This document shows positions 6,910 to 14,743 of a DNA stretch of 21,045 nt, piece by piece. The stretch lies in NCBI GenBank assembly GCA_045628105.1, contig JAZQOX010000008.1, forward strand, positions 1 to 21,045, read 5' to 3'. The DNA is from UMGS1781 sp045628105 (lineage in GTDB: Bacteria; Bacillota; Clostridia; TANB77; CAG-508). A model generated the notes under the pieces. That model was not told where the DNA came from, did not search any database, and saw only the letters and a program-made list of their open reading frames with translations. A program made the translations under genes and the position numbers. How positions within the stretch are numbered: the stretch's first letter is position 1; each line of letters starts with the position of its first letter.

Positions 6910-7821
6910 TTATTTCCAAAATAACAATGTTTCTTTTTTATTTAAAACATGTTTTAATATTTCTAACCCTGCTATTATTGCTCCTCCTAGGATAAAAAAT
7001 ATTATGCTAAAGCTTGATAATGTCATTGCTGTTTGTGGTATTTCTAATGTTGTTGGGCCCATTATTATTGAGAATATTGAGCCTAGCATTAAGCCTAGTA
7101 TTGCATATACCATTTGTGAACGGTGTTTTTCTAAGCATCTCCTTGCTAGTTTTGCAAATAGCATTACCCCAACTATTAAGCCTATTCCAAATATTATTAG
7201 GCTTGGTAATACTGAAAATTTAAATCCTAACAAAGCTTTTATATTATTCATTATTGGTATATATAGTCCAAATATCAAAAGTATTGTTGAGCCTGATATT
7301 CCTGGTAGTATCATTGCTGATATTGCAATCATTGCAGCTATAAACAAATAAGCTATTGTACCTATGTTTAATTTTTGTAAATCCATATTTGCATTTGCTT
7401 TCATGCTAATTAATGTTATTGCAACAACTAACGCAATTCCAAGTATTGCAAATACTATATTCTTATATTTTCCTTTTACAGAATCTTTTTCTTCTTTTAT
7501 TACCAATGGAATTGCAAATATGATAAATCCTAAAAAAAGTGAACTCATTTCGTAAATTTTTGTTGTAAATAGGCTTGATAATATACTTGCTACAAGTAAA
7601 AAACCAACTCCCCATCCTATTCCAATTTTTATTAAATATATAAATGCTTTTTTCTTTTCTTCCCAGTTGCCTCTAAATAAATCATCTATAGATGTAATAA
7701 ATTTATCATAGAATCCTAAAATAAATGCTACTGTTCCACCTGATACTCCTGGTACGCTATCCGCTAAAGCCATACAGAATCCATTAATAAAGTTTGTTAT
7801 TATTTCCTTTAATTTTTTCAT
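6910..7821 (-). CDS. popT: DUF368 (PopT-type) polyprenyl-phosphate translocase
   Basis: A 303-residue integral membrane protein with about eight to nine hydrophobic segments. The paired family motifs PGVSGGT (24-30) and PGISGST (about 173-179) are both present, in two membrane-dipping repeats, as in DUF368. Members of this family (PopT) are known to return undecaprenyl phosphate across the membrane for reuse in cell-wall synthesis; the function here is assigned by family. GAGAGGG lies 5 nt upstream of the ATG. It follows the APH-like gene by 41 bp and is probably in one transcript with adhE and that gene, though no functional link is evident. Confidence 0.9.
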   Translation of the reverse strand: MKKLKEIITNFINGFCMALADSVPGVSGGTVAFILGFYDKFITSIDDLFRGNWEEKKKAFIYLIKIGIGWGVGFLLVASILSSLFTTKIYEMSSLFLGFIIFAIPLVIKEEKDSVKGKYKNIVFAILGIALVVAITLISMKANANMDLQKLNIGTIAYLFIAAMIAISAMILPGISGSTILLIFGLYIPIMNNIKALLGFKFSVLPSLIIFGIGLIVGVMLFAKLARRCLEKHRSQMVYAILGLMLGSIFSIIMGPTTLEIPQTAMTLSSFSIIFFILGGAIIAGLEILKHVLNKKETLLFWK

Positions 7822-7862
7822 TTTTACCCTCTCTTATGTGTATATAATTGTGCTCTTATATT

Positions 7863-8603
7863 TTATGTGTAGTCTACCACATCAATCCAATTCATTAATA
7901 TATTTTTTTCTTCTTCACTTGCTTTTGATAAGTGAGCTGCTGCAACTATTGGTATCCATTTTTGTATATAGTGTTTTTCAATATTTGCCTTTTCTGAGAA
8001 TAGTTTTAAATATTTCTCTGCTTTTTCTTTTTCCCCATGCAAATTAAAAAGTAAATACGTTCTTGCAGCATCAGCTGATGAATTTCCTTGTGTTACGTGT
8101 GCCCAATCTATTACAAATGCTGTACCATCATTTCTGATTATAACATTTGATGGGTTATAATCCCCATGGCAAATGCATTTGTGTCTTGGCATACTTTCTA
8201 ATCTCGTATTTAAATCAAATTTTATACTATCGTTTAAATCTGCTTCTTGAATTTTATCCTTCATTTTGTCTTTTAGTTTTATTAGTTTTGGTGATTGATG
8301 TGATAATATTTGTAATTGTATATCAGTAAACAAATTTAAATATTCGTCTTCTTTTTCCGGATGTTCTTTCATTAATTCTTCTAAGTTTTTCCCATCAATA
8401 TGTTCAGAAATGAGTGCCCATCTATTTTCTACTTTCTTTACTTCTAAAAGTTTTGGAATGTTAAGACCTGTTTCTTCAACTCTTGATTGATTTAAGGCTT
8501 CGTTTAATATATTTGATTTTGAATAGTTTTCAATAAATAATTTTATTGTTTTGTCATTATCTCTATATACTGTTTTGGTTTTTCTCTCTGCAATTACTTC
8601 CAT
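7863..8603 (-). CDS. APH-fold phosphotransferase (aminoglycoside/choline kinase-like)
   Basis: A 246-residue kinase-like protein. The catalytic loop is HGDYNPSN (146-153, D148), the metal-binding motif VIDWAH (164-169, D166), and a likely ATP lysine is in TIKLF (K21). This is the aminoglycoside/choline-kinase superfamily, which phosphorylates small hydroxyl substrates. Nothing in the sequence points to true aminoglycoside resistance, and small chromosomal members usually have metabolic or unknown substrates. Its ATG overlaps the adhE stop by one base (TAATG), and its GGAGGTGA ribosome binding site lies inside the end of adhE, so translation is coupled to adhE. Confidence 0.85.
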   Translation of the reverse strand: MEVIAERKTKTVYRDNDKTIKLFIENYSKSNILNEALNQSRVEETGLNIPKLLEVKKVENRWALISEHIDGKNLEELMKEHPEKEDEYLNLFTDIQLQILSHQSPKLIKLKDKMKDKIQEADLNDSIKFDLNTRLESMPRHKCICHGDYNPSNVIIRNDGTAFVIDWAHVTQGNSSADAARTYLLFNLHGEKEKAEKYLKLFSEKANIEKHYIQKWIPIVAAAHLSKASEEEKNILMNWIDVVDYT

Positions 8604-11212
8604 TATCTTTCACCTCCATAATAAGCGTTTAAATACATTTCTTTTATTTCTTCTATTAAAGGATATCTCGGATTTGCTCCTGTACATTGGTCGTCAAAAG
8701 CTTGTTTACTCATTTCATCAAGTCTATCTAAGAATTCTTTTTCGTCAATTCCATATTCTTTTATTGTCTTCTTTATTCCAATCTTTTCTTTTAATTCATC
8801 AATTGCTTTTATTAAATTTTCTACTTTTTCTTCGTCACTTTCTCCTTCTAAATTTAAATATTCCGCAATTTCGGCATATCTTCTTAAAGTATGTGGATAA
8901 CTATATTGTGGGAATGTTCCCATTTTAACTGGTGTCTCACTGCTATTAAATCTAATAACTTCATCTATCATTAAAGCATTTGCTATTCCATGTGGAATGT
9001 GGTAAAAAGCTCCCAATTTATGTGCCATTGAGTGACATACTCCTAAAAATGCATTTGCAAAAGCCATTCCAGCCATTGTTGCAGCATTTGCCATTTTTTC
9101 TCTTGCCTCTACATCATTTTCTCCATTTTCATATGCTCTTGGTAAATATTCAAAAATAGTTTTTAATGATCTTAAAGCTAACCCATCTGTATAATCTGTT
9201 GCCATCATTGAAGCATATGCTTCTAAGTCGTGTGAGACTGCATCTATTCCTGAAGCTGCTGTTAATCCTTTTGGTGCTTTCATCATGTAATCGCAATCAA
9301 CTATAGCCATTTTAGGCATTAGTTCATAATCCGCTAGTGGATATTTTATTCCTGTTTTTTCATCTGTAATTACTGCAAAAGGTGTAACTTCTGAACCTGT
9401 TCCTGCACTTGTTGGAACAGCTATAAAATATGCTTTTTCTCCCATTTTAGGGAATGTATATATTCTCTTTCTTATATCAGAGAATCTCATTGCCATATCC
9501 ATAAAATCTACTTCTGGATGTTCGTACATAACCCACATAATTTTAGCAGCATCCATTGCACTTCCTCCTCCAATTGCTATTATACAATCAGGCTTAAAGT
9601 TGTTAATTTCATTTACACCTTCCTCAGCATTGCCAAGTGTTGGGTCTGGCTGAACATTAAAGAATATTGCATGGGCTATTCCCATTTCTTCTAATTTTGT
9701 TGTGATTGGTTTTGTATAGCCATTCTCATATAAAAATTTATCTGTTACAATAAATACTCTTTCTTTATTTAATATAGTTTTTAATTCTTCAAGTGCTACT
9801 GGTAAGCATCCTTTCTTAATATATACCTTTTCTGGTACTCTAAACCAAAGCATATTTTCTCTCCTCTCTGCTATTGTTTTTATATTTAATAAATGTTTTA
9901 CTCCTACATTTTCAGATACTGAATTTCCACCCCATGAACCACATCCTAATGTTAGTGATGGTGTTAATCTAAAGTTGTATAAATCACCTATTCCACCTTG
10001 AGATGATGGAGTATTAATTAAAATTCTTCCTGTTTTCATAATATGTGAAAATTTTTCTATTTTTTCACTGCCAGCTTCAACATTAATATATAGTGATGAA
10101 GTATGTCCAAGCCCTCCGTCTTCAATTAATTTTTCTGCCTTTTGAGTAGCATCATCAAAATCTTTAGCTTTGTACATTGCAAGTACCGGTGATAACTTCT
10201 CATGTGCAAACTCTTCTGATAAATCTGTGCTTGTTACTTCTCCTATTAGTATCTTTGTATTTTCTGGCACTTCAACTCCTGCAAGTTTTGCGATTGTATA
10301 AGCTTTTTGTCCTACTATTTTCGCATTTAAAGCACCATTAATTATTATTGTTTTTCTTACCGCTTCTAATTCAGTTTCATTTAGTACATAGCAGCCTCTT
10401 TTTAAAAATTCTTTTCTAACTTTTTCGTATATTGGTTCTGCTATAATAACTGATTGTTCAGAAGCACATATCATGCCATTATCAAATGTTTTAGAATGTA
10501 TTATTGAATTTACCGCTAATAAAATATCTGCGGTTTCATCTATTACTGCTGGCGTATTTCCAGCCCCAACACCAATTGCTGGCTTTCCACTTGAGTATGC
10601 TGCTTTAACCATACCTGGTCCTCCTGTTGCTAGAATTGTATCAGCCTCTTTCATTACCATGTTTGTTAGTTCTAATGAAGGAACATCTATCCAGTCTATA
10701 ATATTTTCTGGTGCTCCAGCTTTTACTGCTGCTTCTAATACAAGTTTTGCTGCTGCGATACTTGAATTTTTAGCTCTTGGATGTGGACTTATAATTATTC
10801 CATTTCTAGTTTTTAAAGCTAACAAAGTTTTAAATATTACAGTAGATGTTGGATTTGTTGTTGGAATTACAGCCGCAATAATACCTATTGGTTCTGCTAT
10901 TTTCTTTATTCCATAAACTTTATCTTCTTCTATTAATCCACATGTTCTTGTGTTTCTATATGCATTATATATATATTCAGATGCAAAGTGATTCTTTATA
11001 ACCTTATCTTCAAGTATTCCCATTCCAGTTTCGTTAACTGCCATTTCAGCCAATGTAATTCTAGCTTGATTCGCTGCGATTGCGGCTGCTTGGAATATTT
11101 TATCAACTTGTTCTTGAGTAAATTTTGAATATTTTTCTTGTGCTTCACGTGTTCTTTTAAATGCTTTTTCGAGACTTTCAATGTCATCTACAATTTCATA
11201 TTCATTGCTCAT
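8603..11212 (-). CDS. adhE: Bifunctional aldehyde-alcohol dehydrogenase AdhE
   Basis: An 869-residue fermentative enzyme that reduces acetyl-CoA to acetaldehyde and then ethanol using two NADH. The N-terminal CoA-acylating aldehyde dehydrogenase holds catalytic C249 (FDNGMICASEQS). After a linker near residue 450, the iron-dependent alcohol dehydrogenase carries the GGGSAMDAAK nucleotide-binding motif and the metal-ligand region GIDAVSHDLEAY...HSMAHKLGAFYHIPHG. It is full length (E. coli 891). AAAGGGG precedes the ATG. The protein assembles into spirosomes in other bacteria. It points to an anaerobic, ethanol-forming metabolism. Confidence 0.98.
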   Translation of the reverse strand: MSNEYEIVDDIESLEKAFKRTREAQEKYSKFTQEQVDKIFQAAAIAANQARITLAEMAVNETGMGILEDKVIKNHFASEYIYNAYRNTRTCGLIEEDKVYGIKKIAEPIGIIAAVIPTTNPTSTVIFKTLLALKTRNGIIISPHPRAKNSSIAAAKLVLEAAVKAGAPENIIDWIDVPSLELTNMVMKEADTILATGGPGMVKAAYSSGKPAIGVGAGNTPAVIDETADILLAVNSIIHSKTFDNGMICASEQSVIIAEPIYEKVRKEFLKRGCYVLNETELEAVRKTIIINGALNAKIVGQKAYTIAKLAGVEVPENTKILIGEVTSTDLSEEFAHEKLSPVLAMYKAKDFDDATQKAEKLIEDGGLGHTSSLYINVEAGSEKIEKFSHIMKTGRILINTPSSQGGIGDLYNFRLTPSLTLGCGSWGGNSVSENVGVKHLLNIKTIAERRENMLWFRVPEKVYIKKGCLPVALEELKTILNKERVFIVTDKFLYENGYTKPITTKLEEMGIAHAIFFNVQPDPTLGNAEEGVNEINNFKPDCIIAIGGGSAMDAAKIMWVMYEHPEVDFMDMAMRFSDIRKRIYTFPKMGEKAYFIAVPTSAGTGSEVTPFAVITDEKTGIKYPLADYELMPKMAIVDCDYMMKAPKGLTAASGIDAVSHDLEAYASMMATDYTDGLALRSLKTIFEYLPRAYENGENDVEAREKMANAATMAGMAFANAFLGVCHSMAHKLGAFYHIPHGIANALMIDEVIRFNSSETPVKMGTFPQYSYPHTLRRYAEIAEYLNLEGESDEEKVENLIKAIDELKEKIGIKKTIKEYGIDEKEFLDRLDEMSKQAFDDQCTGANPRYPLIEEIKEMYLNAYYGGER

Positions 11213-11238
11213 ACTATCAACCCCTTTTTTCTAAATAG

Positions 11239-11267
11239 TATATATCATATTGATAGTTTTATTTCAA
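11239..11267 (-). promoter_or_regulatory. adhE promoter with dyad in the spacer
   Basis: On the minus strand, -35 TTGAAA (11262-11267) and -10 TATATA (11239-11244) are 17 bp apart. A perfect dyad, TATCA-TAT-TGATA (11243-11255), overlaps the -10 and the spacer, where a repressor would block polymerase. It does not match the Rex consensus that often controls adhE. Confidence 0.6.
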
Positions 11268-11305
11268 TAATAAAAAAAATAAAAACATAAAATTAATTAA
11301 TATTA

Positions 11306-11334
11306 TTGTTTTTTATTTTCGCGTGTTATATAAT
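11306..11334 (+). promoter_or_regulatory. Promoter of the M23 peptidase gene
   Basis: -35 TTGTTT (11306-11311) and -10 TATAAT (11329-11334) with a 17-bp spacer. GGAGG at 11409-11413 follows. The stretch 11213-11422 holds this and the adhE promoter and no gene. Confidence 0.7.
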
Positions 11335-11422
11335 GATTTTATTATTTAATTTCTGTTTAAATTTATTTCTACTTATTTTTTTAAATTATTATTTTTTTAT
11401 ATCTTTTTGGAGGTTTTTATCT

Positions 11423-12014
11423 ATGTTTAATTTTTTTGTTAAATTTCTCTTTTTCCTTCTATTTTTCACTATTTTTTGTTTTATTTGTATAGTTTTTGTT
11501 TTATATTCCTCAGAATCCATATCTACTGATTTTTCCCAAAATATAGACTCGGATTTTTTCAATTCTAATTTTATTTGGCCACTTCCTGGTTATTCAACAA
11601 TTACATCATATTACGGGTCTAGAGTTGCTCCTACAAATGGTGCTGGAAGTTTTCATAGTGGTATAGATATTGGTGCCACACCTGGAGTAGAAATTGTTTC
11701 TTCATTTTCTGGTAAAGTAATATATGCAGGTTTTCTTGGGGCTAATGGCTATTCTATTCAAATTTCAAATGGTACATATCTTGCAACATATTCTCATGTT
11801 TCACCATATTTTCTTGTATATGTTGGTCAATATATAAATCAAGGTGATGTTATTGCTACTGTTGGTCCTAAAAATGTATATGATGTTCCAAATAATCCAT
11901 ATAAAGATTCTAATGGTAATCCAACAAATCGGTGCCACCACTGGACCACATCTTCATTTTTCTTTAAAAGTAAATGGAATCCGTGTCAATCCATTAGAAT
12001 ACATTCCACACTAA
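11423..12014 (+). CDS. Membrane-anchored M23 (LytM-type) peptidase, needs a +1 frameshift
   Basis: A 196-residue cell-wall peptidase when one base is skipped. ATG at 11423 has GGAGG 9 nt upstream. Residues 4-28 form a strongly hydrophobic anchor or signal. The M23 domain starts at WPLPG with FHSGIDIG (H78, D82) and H125 (YSHVSP). The zero frame then leaves the family at codon 170 (CGG, 11930-11932), reads through the terminator and ends at 12145 with a meaningless hydrophobic tail. Skipping C11930 gives GATTGPHLHFSLKVNG...NPLEYIPH and a TAA at 12012-12014, just before the terminator. This restores the essential HLH motif (H176, H178) and the normal C-terminus. No other damage is visible, so it is either recoded, very recently broken, or a sequence error. 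It cleaves or remodels peptidoglycan cross-bridges if active. Confidence 0.85.
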
Positions 12015-12015
12015 A

Positions 12016-12045
12016 AAAAGCAGAAGCTTTTTTGCTTCTGCTTTT
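12016..12045. terminator. Bidirectional terminator between M23 and CD1247-like genes
   Basis: A 12-bp perfect stem AAAAGCAGAAGC / GCTTCTGCTTTT around six Ts, placed between the frame-restored M23 stop (12014) and the converging stop at 12053. Its position supports 12014 as the real end of the M23 gene. Confidence 0.9.
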
Positions 12046-12052
12046 AATTTAT

Positions 12053-12568
12053 TTACATATCTTCGTCTTCATCCTCTTCTTCATGATGGCAATGATGTCC
12101 GCAACAATCGCATCCATCTTCATCACATTCATCTCCCCAGTCTAATTCAATTGTATTATCACATTCTGGACATGTAATTTCCTTTCCTGTTAATTCATCC
12201 ATTTCCGCTGTAAATACTTTATTACAATATGGACATCTTACTTCTATTTCTTCATCTTCATAATCTTCTTCTTCGTCATCGTCTTCATCATTTTCTTCGT
12301 CTTCCATATCCTCATCTATATAGATGTCTTTTTCTATATTTTTTATACTTTTTCCCAATGTTTTTATTGTATCTTCAACATGTAACTGGCTTTCAGCAAT
12401 TGCTGTTATTCTATCCATCATTGATTGTTCTAGATTTGTTACTTCATCAAAAAATAAATTGTACAAATTAAACATTTCAACTTTTGCAGCTTCCAATGCA
12501 TTTTCATCCTTAATGTTTTCTTCTAAGTTCTTTAATATTTTTTTGAATTCCATATTAAAATTTGACAT
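12053..12568 (-). CDS. CD1247-like acidic zinc-ribbon protein
   Basis: A 171-residue cytoplasmic protein. The N-terminal 80 residues are helical (coiled-coil-like), and about 20 mostly Asp/Glu residues follow. Next comes a zinc ribbon CPYCNKVF...ITCPEC, ending in a short tail rich in Cys, His and Glu (CDCCGHHCHHEEE) that looks metal-binding. This order (helical region, IEKDIY-type segment, acidic linker, zinc ribbon) resembles the clostridial CD1247 N-terminal-domain family, whose role is unknown. I chose ATG at 12568: AGGAGG is 8 nt upstream, while the in-frame ATG at 12574 would be only 2 nt away. It lies downstream of efp on the same strand. Confidence 0.75.
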   Translation of the reverse strand: MSNFNMEFKKILKNLEENIKDENALEAAKVEMFNLYNLFFDEVTNLEQSMMDRITAIAESQLHVEDTIKTLGKSIKNIEKDIYIDEDMEDEENDEDDDEEEDYEDEEIEVRCPYCNKVFTAEMDELTGKEITCPECDNTIELDWGDECDEDGCDCCGHHCHHEEEDEDEDM

Positions 12569-12592
12569 TTCCATTACCTCCTTAAATATTTA

Positions 12593-12621
12593 TTGGCGTT
12601 ACCCAATATTGGAAACGCCAA
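12593..12621 (-). promoter_or_regulatory. Leader hairpin between efp and the CD1247-like gene
   Basis: TTGGCGTT (12593-12600) pairs with AACGCCAA (12614-12621), and the loop holds the palindrome CCAATATTGG. No T-run follows on the minus strand. It sits between the efp stop and the next ribosome binding site, so it may tune expression of the second gene. Confidence 0.5.
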
Positions 12622-12629
12622 ACTTAATA

Positions 12630-13199
12630 TTATACTCTCTCCATGTATTCACCAGTTCTTGTATCAATTCTGATTACATCTCCAGTGTTTACAAATAGTG
12701 GAACATTTATTGTAGCTCCTGTTTCTAATTCTGCAGGTTTTGTTGCTCCTGCTCCTGCTGTGTTTCCACTGAATCCTGGTTCAGTGTATCTAATTTCTAA
12801 TTCAACGAACATTGGTGGCTCAATTGCAAATATTTTTCCCTTAAATGCTAATGTTTTAACCATCATATTTTCTTTTAAGAATCTTAACATATCTCCTAAT
12901 TCTGATTTGTTAAGTGGAATTTGGTCGTATGTTTCGTTATCCATAAAGTAATATAGATCTCCATCTGCATATAAATATTGCATTTCTCTTTTTTCAATTT
13001 CTGCTCCTTGTAATTTTTCTGATGGATTAAATGTTCTTTCTAAAACTGCTCCTGTAATAACGTTCTTTAATTTTGTTCTTACGAAAGCTGCTCCTTTTCC
13101 TGGTTTTACGTGTTGAAATTCAACTACTTTAAATACAGATCCATCTAATTCGAATGTTGTTCCATTTCTGACATCTCCTGCCATATATACTTCTGCCAT
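12630..13199 (-). CDS. efp: Translation elongation factor P
   Basis: A 189-residue factor that rescues ribosomes stalled at consecutive prolines. The KOW-like N-terminal domain has the modification loop FQHVKPGKGAAF with K35 at the tip, the Lys-type loop of Bacillus-like EF-P rather than the Arg type. Two OB domains follow, ending TRTGEYMERV. ATG at 13199 has GAGGG 6 nt upstream and gives a few extra N-terminal residues compared with B. subtilis. No modification-enzyme genes are nearby. It is divergent from glyA across a 165-bp two-promoter region. Confidence 0.97.
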   Translation of the reverse strand: MAEVYMAGDVRNGTTFELDGSVFKVVEFQHVKPGKGAAFVRTKLKNVITGAVLERTFNPSEKLQGAEIEKREMQYLYADGDLYYFMDNETYDQIPLNKSELGDMLRFLKENMMVKTLAFKGKIFAIEPPMFVELEIRYTEPGFSGNTAGAGATKPAELETGATINVPLFVNTGDVIRIDTRTGEYMERV

Positions 13200-13241
13200 A
13201 TTATTATCCCTCTTTCTTTATAAATTTATACTAACTTTAAT

Positions 13242-13270
13242 ATTGTACTATATTTTTCCATAAAAATCAA
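13242..13270 (-). promoter_or_regulatory. efp promoter
   Basis: On the minus strand, -35 TTGATT (13265-13270) and -10 TACAAT (13242-13247) with a 17-bp spacer. Confidence 0.65.
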
Positions 13271-13306
13271 GCCCTAAAATATTGTTATTTTGTTTTTTGT
13301 TTTCTC

Positions 13307-13335
13307 TTTACATTTTACATTTCTTTATATATAAT
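13307..13335 (+). promoter_or_regulatory. glyA promoter
   Basis: -35 TTTACA (13307-13312) and -10 TATAAT (13330-13335) with a 17-bp spacer. AGGAGG (13351-13356) lies 8 nt before the ATG. I see no folate or glycine riboswitch in the short leader. Confidence 0.75.
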
Positions 13336-13364
13336 GTGCTTAATATTTTTAGGAGGTTGATTTT

Positions 13365-14603
13365 ATGCCATGTTTTGATAATTTGAAAACTAATGATGTT
13401 GAAGTTTATGATGCTCTTATGAAGGAGCTTAACAGACAAAGAAATAAAATTGAGTTAATTGCTTCTGAGAATTTTGTAAGTAATCCTGTTATGGAGGCTA
13501 TGGGAAGTTATTTAACTAATAAATATGCTGAAGGTTATCCTGATCATAGATATTATGGTGGTTGTGAATATGTTGATATTGTTGAGAATTTAGCAATTGA
13601 AAGAGTTAAAAAGATTTTTGGTGCTGATCATGCTAATGTTCAGCCTCATTCTGGAGCTCAAGCTAATATAGCTGTTTATGCAGCTTTATTAAATCCTGGT
13701 GATACTGTTTTAGGGATGAATCTTTCACATGGTGGTCATTTGACGCATGGTAGTAAAGTAAATGCTTCTGGAAAATTATATAATTTTATTCCCTATGGTT
13801 TAGATGAAAAAACAGGAAGAATTGATTATGATGAAGTTGAAAAATTAGCTTTAGAATATAAACCAAAGCTTATTTTAGCAGGTGCTAGTGCTTATGCTAG
13901 AATTATAGACTTTAAGAGATTTAAAGAAATCGCTGATAAAGTTGGTGCATATTTCATGGTTGATATGGCTCATATTGCTGGTTTAGTTGCAGCTGGCCTT
14001 CACCCAAATCCTGTAGAATATGCTGATGTTGTTACAACTACAACTCACAAAACTTTACGTGGTCCTAGAGGTGGTTTAATTCTTTGTAAGCAAGAATATG
14101 CTCAAGCAATAGATAAGGCTATTTTTCCTGGTAATCAAGGTGGTCCATTAATGCATGTTATTGCTGCAAAAGCTGTATGTTTTGGTGAAGCTTTAAAGCC
14201 AGAATTCAAAGCATATCAAGAACAAATTGTAAAAAATGCTCACACTTTAGCTGATGAATTATTAAAATTAGGATTTAATTTAGTATCTGGTGGAACAGAT
14301 AATCACTTAATGTTAATCGATTTAAGAAATAAAGGTATTACTGGAAAAGATTTAGAAACAAAACTTGATAATGTTGGAATTACTGTTAATAAAAACTCTG
14401 TACCTTTTGATACAGAAAAGCCAAGTATTACAAGTGGAATTAGAATTGGTACACCTGCTGTTACTACTCGTGGATTTAAAGAAGATGATATGAAAGAAAT
14501 TGCTCAATTAATTAACCTAGTGGTAGAAAATTATGAAAAAAATGCTGAAGAAGTTAAACAAAGAGTTAATACTCTTTGCAACAAATATCCTTTATACGAA
14601 TAA
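13365..14603 (+). CDS. glyA: Serine hydroxymethyltransferase
   Basis: A 412-residue PLP enzyme that converts serine and tetrahydrofolate to glycine and 5,10-methylene-THF, the main source of one-carbon units. The PLP-binding lysine is K229 in TTTTHKTLRGPRGG. The tetrahydrofolate-site region YAEGYPDHRYYGG and the SGAQAN phosphate-contact motif are present, and the length is normal. It has its own promoter and a strong terminator, so it is a single-gene unit. Confidence 0.98.
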   Translation: MPCFDNLKTNDVEVYDALMKELNRQRNKIELIASENFVSNPVMEAMGSYLTNKYAEGYPDHRYYGGCEYVDIVENLAIERVKKIFGADHANVQPHSGAQANIAVYAALLNPGDTVLGMNLSHGGHLTHGSKVNASGKLYNFIPYGLDEKTGRIDYDEVEKLALEYKPKLILAGASAYARIIDFKRFKEIADKVGAYFMVDMAHIAGLVAAGLHPNPVEYADVVTTTTHKTLRGPRGGLILCKQEYAQAIDKAIFPGNQGGPLMHVIAAKAVCFGEALKPEFKAYQEQIVKNAHTLADELLKLGFNLVSGGTDNHLMLIDLRNKGITGKDLETKLDNVGITVNKNSVPFDTEKPSITSGIRIGTPAVTTRGFKEDDMKEIAQLINLVVENYEKNAEEVKQRVNTLCNKYPLYE

Positions 14604-14604
14604 A

Positions 14605-14639
14605 AAAAGCAAATTAGGGAATGTCCCTAATTTGCTTTT
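14605..14639 (+). terminator. glyA terminator
   Basis: A 16-bp perfect stem (14605-14620 with 14624-14639) with loop ATG, directly after the glyA stop and ending in TTTTATTTAT. Confidence 0.9.
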
Positions 14640-14676
14640 ATTTATCTTTTCTCTTCCATTTTGTTTAAAAATGTCA

Positions 14677-14711
14677 TATAATATAGACGTTAAAATATAA
14701 TTATATTTTAA
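14677..14711 (+). promoter_or_regulatory. dapA promoter region with a 22-bp AT palindrome
   Basis: A -10 TATAAT at 14677-14682 has only a weak -35 candidate (TTCCAT, 14654-14659, 17-bp spacer). A perfect 22-bp palindrome made only of A and T (14690-14711) covers the expected start of transcription and early leader. It could be an operator, or a leader structure in the RNA. Confidence 0.5.
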
Positions 14712-14743
14712 TACATACAACTTATTTTAAGTGAGGATTTTTT

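Noticed and set aside
7863..8603. True aminoglycoside resistance.
   Set aside because: Only the general kinase fold is visible, and the chromosomal coupling to adhE points to another substrate.
11306..11422. An upstream start for the M23 gene adding 39 residues.
   Set aside because: It overlaps the promoter, has no ribosome binding site, and ATG at 11423 has an ideal one.
14683..14743. A lysine riboswitch before dapA, or a glycine/THF riboswitch before glyA.
   Set aside because: The leaders are too short and lack the multi-stem structure of these riboswitches.
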